A DNA stretch of 64,000 nucleotides from Kluyvera sp047971185 (lineage in GTDB: Bacteria; Pseudomonadota; Gammaproteobacteria; Enterobacterales; Enterobacteriaceae). Positions 63,788 through 64,000 of the stretch are shown here, one piece after another (the stretch's first letter is position 1; each line of letters opens with the position of its first letter). The notes beneath the pieces are model-generated. The model had not been told where the DNA came from, ran no database searches, and saw only the letters and a list, made by a program, of their open reading frames with translations. The DNA is taken from NCBI RefSeq assembly GCF_047971185.1, contig NZ_JBKDZH010000012.1, forward strand, positions 46,048 to 110,047. The letters run 5' to 3'. Made by a program: the position numbers and the translations under genes.

Positions 63788-64000
63788 TAGAGAGATCTGG
63801 AAGTGGATCTAACTCAAAATAATCAACTCCAGCAGGATTATAGGCAAGGTAAAAATTTCTATAGTTGCCAGGATTTCCTAAATAATGCCCTTCTTCATAT
63901 TGATAGAACTTCGAAGAATAGCTCGACTGTAAATAATTAATATCACTTCCAAAATCTTTGAACTTATGTCCAAGAGTTTTTCTCAGATATGGTACTTCAG
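63756..64000 (-). pseudogene. 3' part of an unknown A/T-rich gene, broken by frameshift
   Basis: A frame enters from the right edge and stops at TGA 63756-63758, about 80 residues, rich in Tyr, Asn, Phe and Asp (YLGNPGNYRNFYLAYNPAG). The stop follows an A6 run. Removing one A gives a continuous reading frame into the next ORF. I do not recognise the family; the composition and isolation resemble polymorphic toxin, immunity or other accessory genes, but no motif proves it. Confidence 0.5.

Overview
The window is chromosomal DNA from a gamma-proteobacterium of the family Enterobacteriaceae. The conserved blocks are collinear with Escherichia coli (sapABCDF-fabI-yciW-rnb-pdeR-yciZ-yciT-osmB-yciH-pyrF-lapBA-pgpB-ribA, then acnA-yciX/ymiA-cysB-topA-yciN-sohB-yciK-btuR, then rluB-yciO-rnm-trpLEDCBA), and protein lengths mostly match within a few residues. 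Several cassettes absent from E. coli K-12 sit in the gaps. The overall gene set suggests a plant- or soil-associated relative of Enterobacter, Kosakonia, Kluyvera or Klebsiella; species cannot be fixed from sequence reading alone. No tRNA, rRNA, CRISPR array, insertion sequence or prophage was seen.

Layout. 0-5.3 kb: the 3' end of an unrecognised gene, then an M20 peptidase/MFS exporter pair divergent from a large AraC regulator fused to a GH39-like domain whose catalytic residues appear to be missing. 5.3-14.9 kb: the sap operon, fabI, a BIME repeat, yciW and rnb. 15-23.8 kb: a DUF4823 lipoprotein, the cyclic-di-GMP protein PdeR, small conserved genes, pyrF, the LPS regulators LapA/LapB, pgpB and ribA. 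23.9-32.6 kb: a pectin (oligogalacturonate/rhamnogalacturonate) utilisation island inserted between the convergent genes ribA and acnA. It has an ABC importer in two transcription units, a GH105 hydrolase, oligogalacturonate lyase, a KdgM-type porin and an AraC regulator, with CRP-like and KdgR-like sites between the divergent units. 32.7-43.3 kb: housekeeping genes. 43.3-48.2 kb: a GPH sugar symporter, GH3 glycosidase and AraC regulator inserted between the convergent genes btuR and rluB, with a perfect-core CRP site and tandem direct repeats upstream. 48.2-57.7 kb: rluB, yciO, rnm and the attenuated trp operon. 57.7-63.5 kb: a small RNA locus, a LysE exporter and a tartrate/malate-type operon with a divergent LysR regulator. 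63.5-64 kb: AT-rich accessory DNA with the broken 3' end of an unknown gene.

The most notable item is a probable second copy of the iron-responsive small RNA RyhB, at about 57842-57935 downstream of trpA. It keeps a long uninterrupted match to the seed/Hfq core of RyhB, has its own 5' stem-loop, a strong Rho-independent terminator, and a promoter overlapped by a palindromic Fur-box-like sequence. Other items worth follow-up are the GH39-like pseudoenzyme regulator, a 17-bp perfect inverted repeat in front of the porin gene, the operator array of the GH3 cassette, and the single-base frameshift at the right edge.
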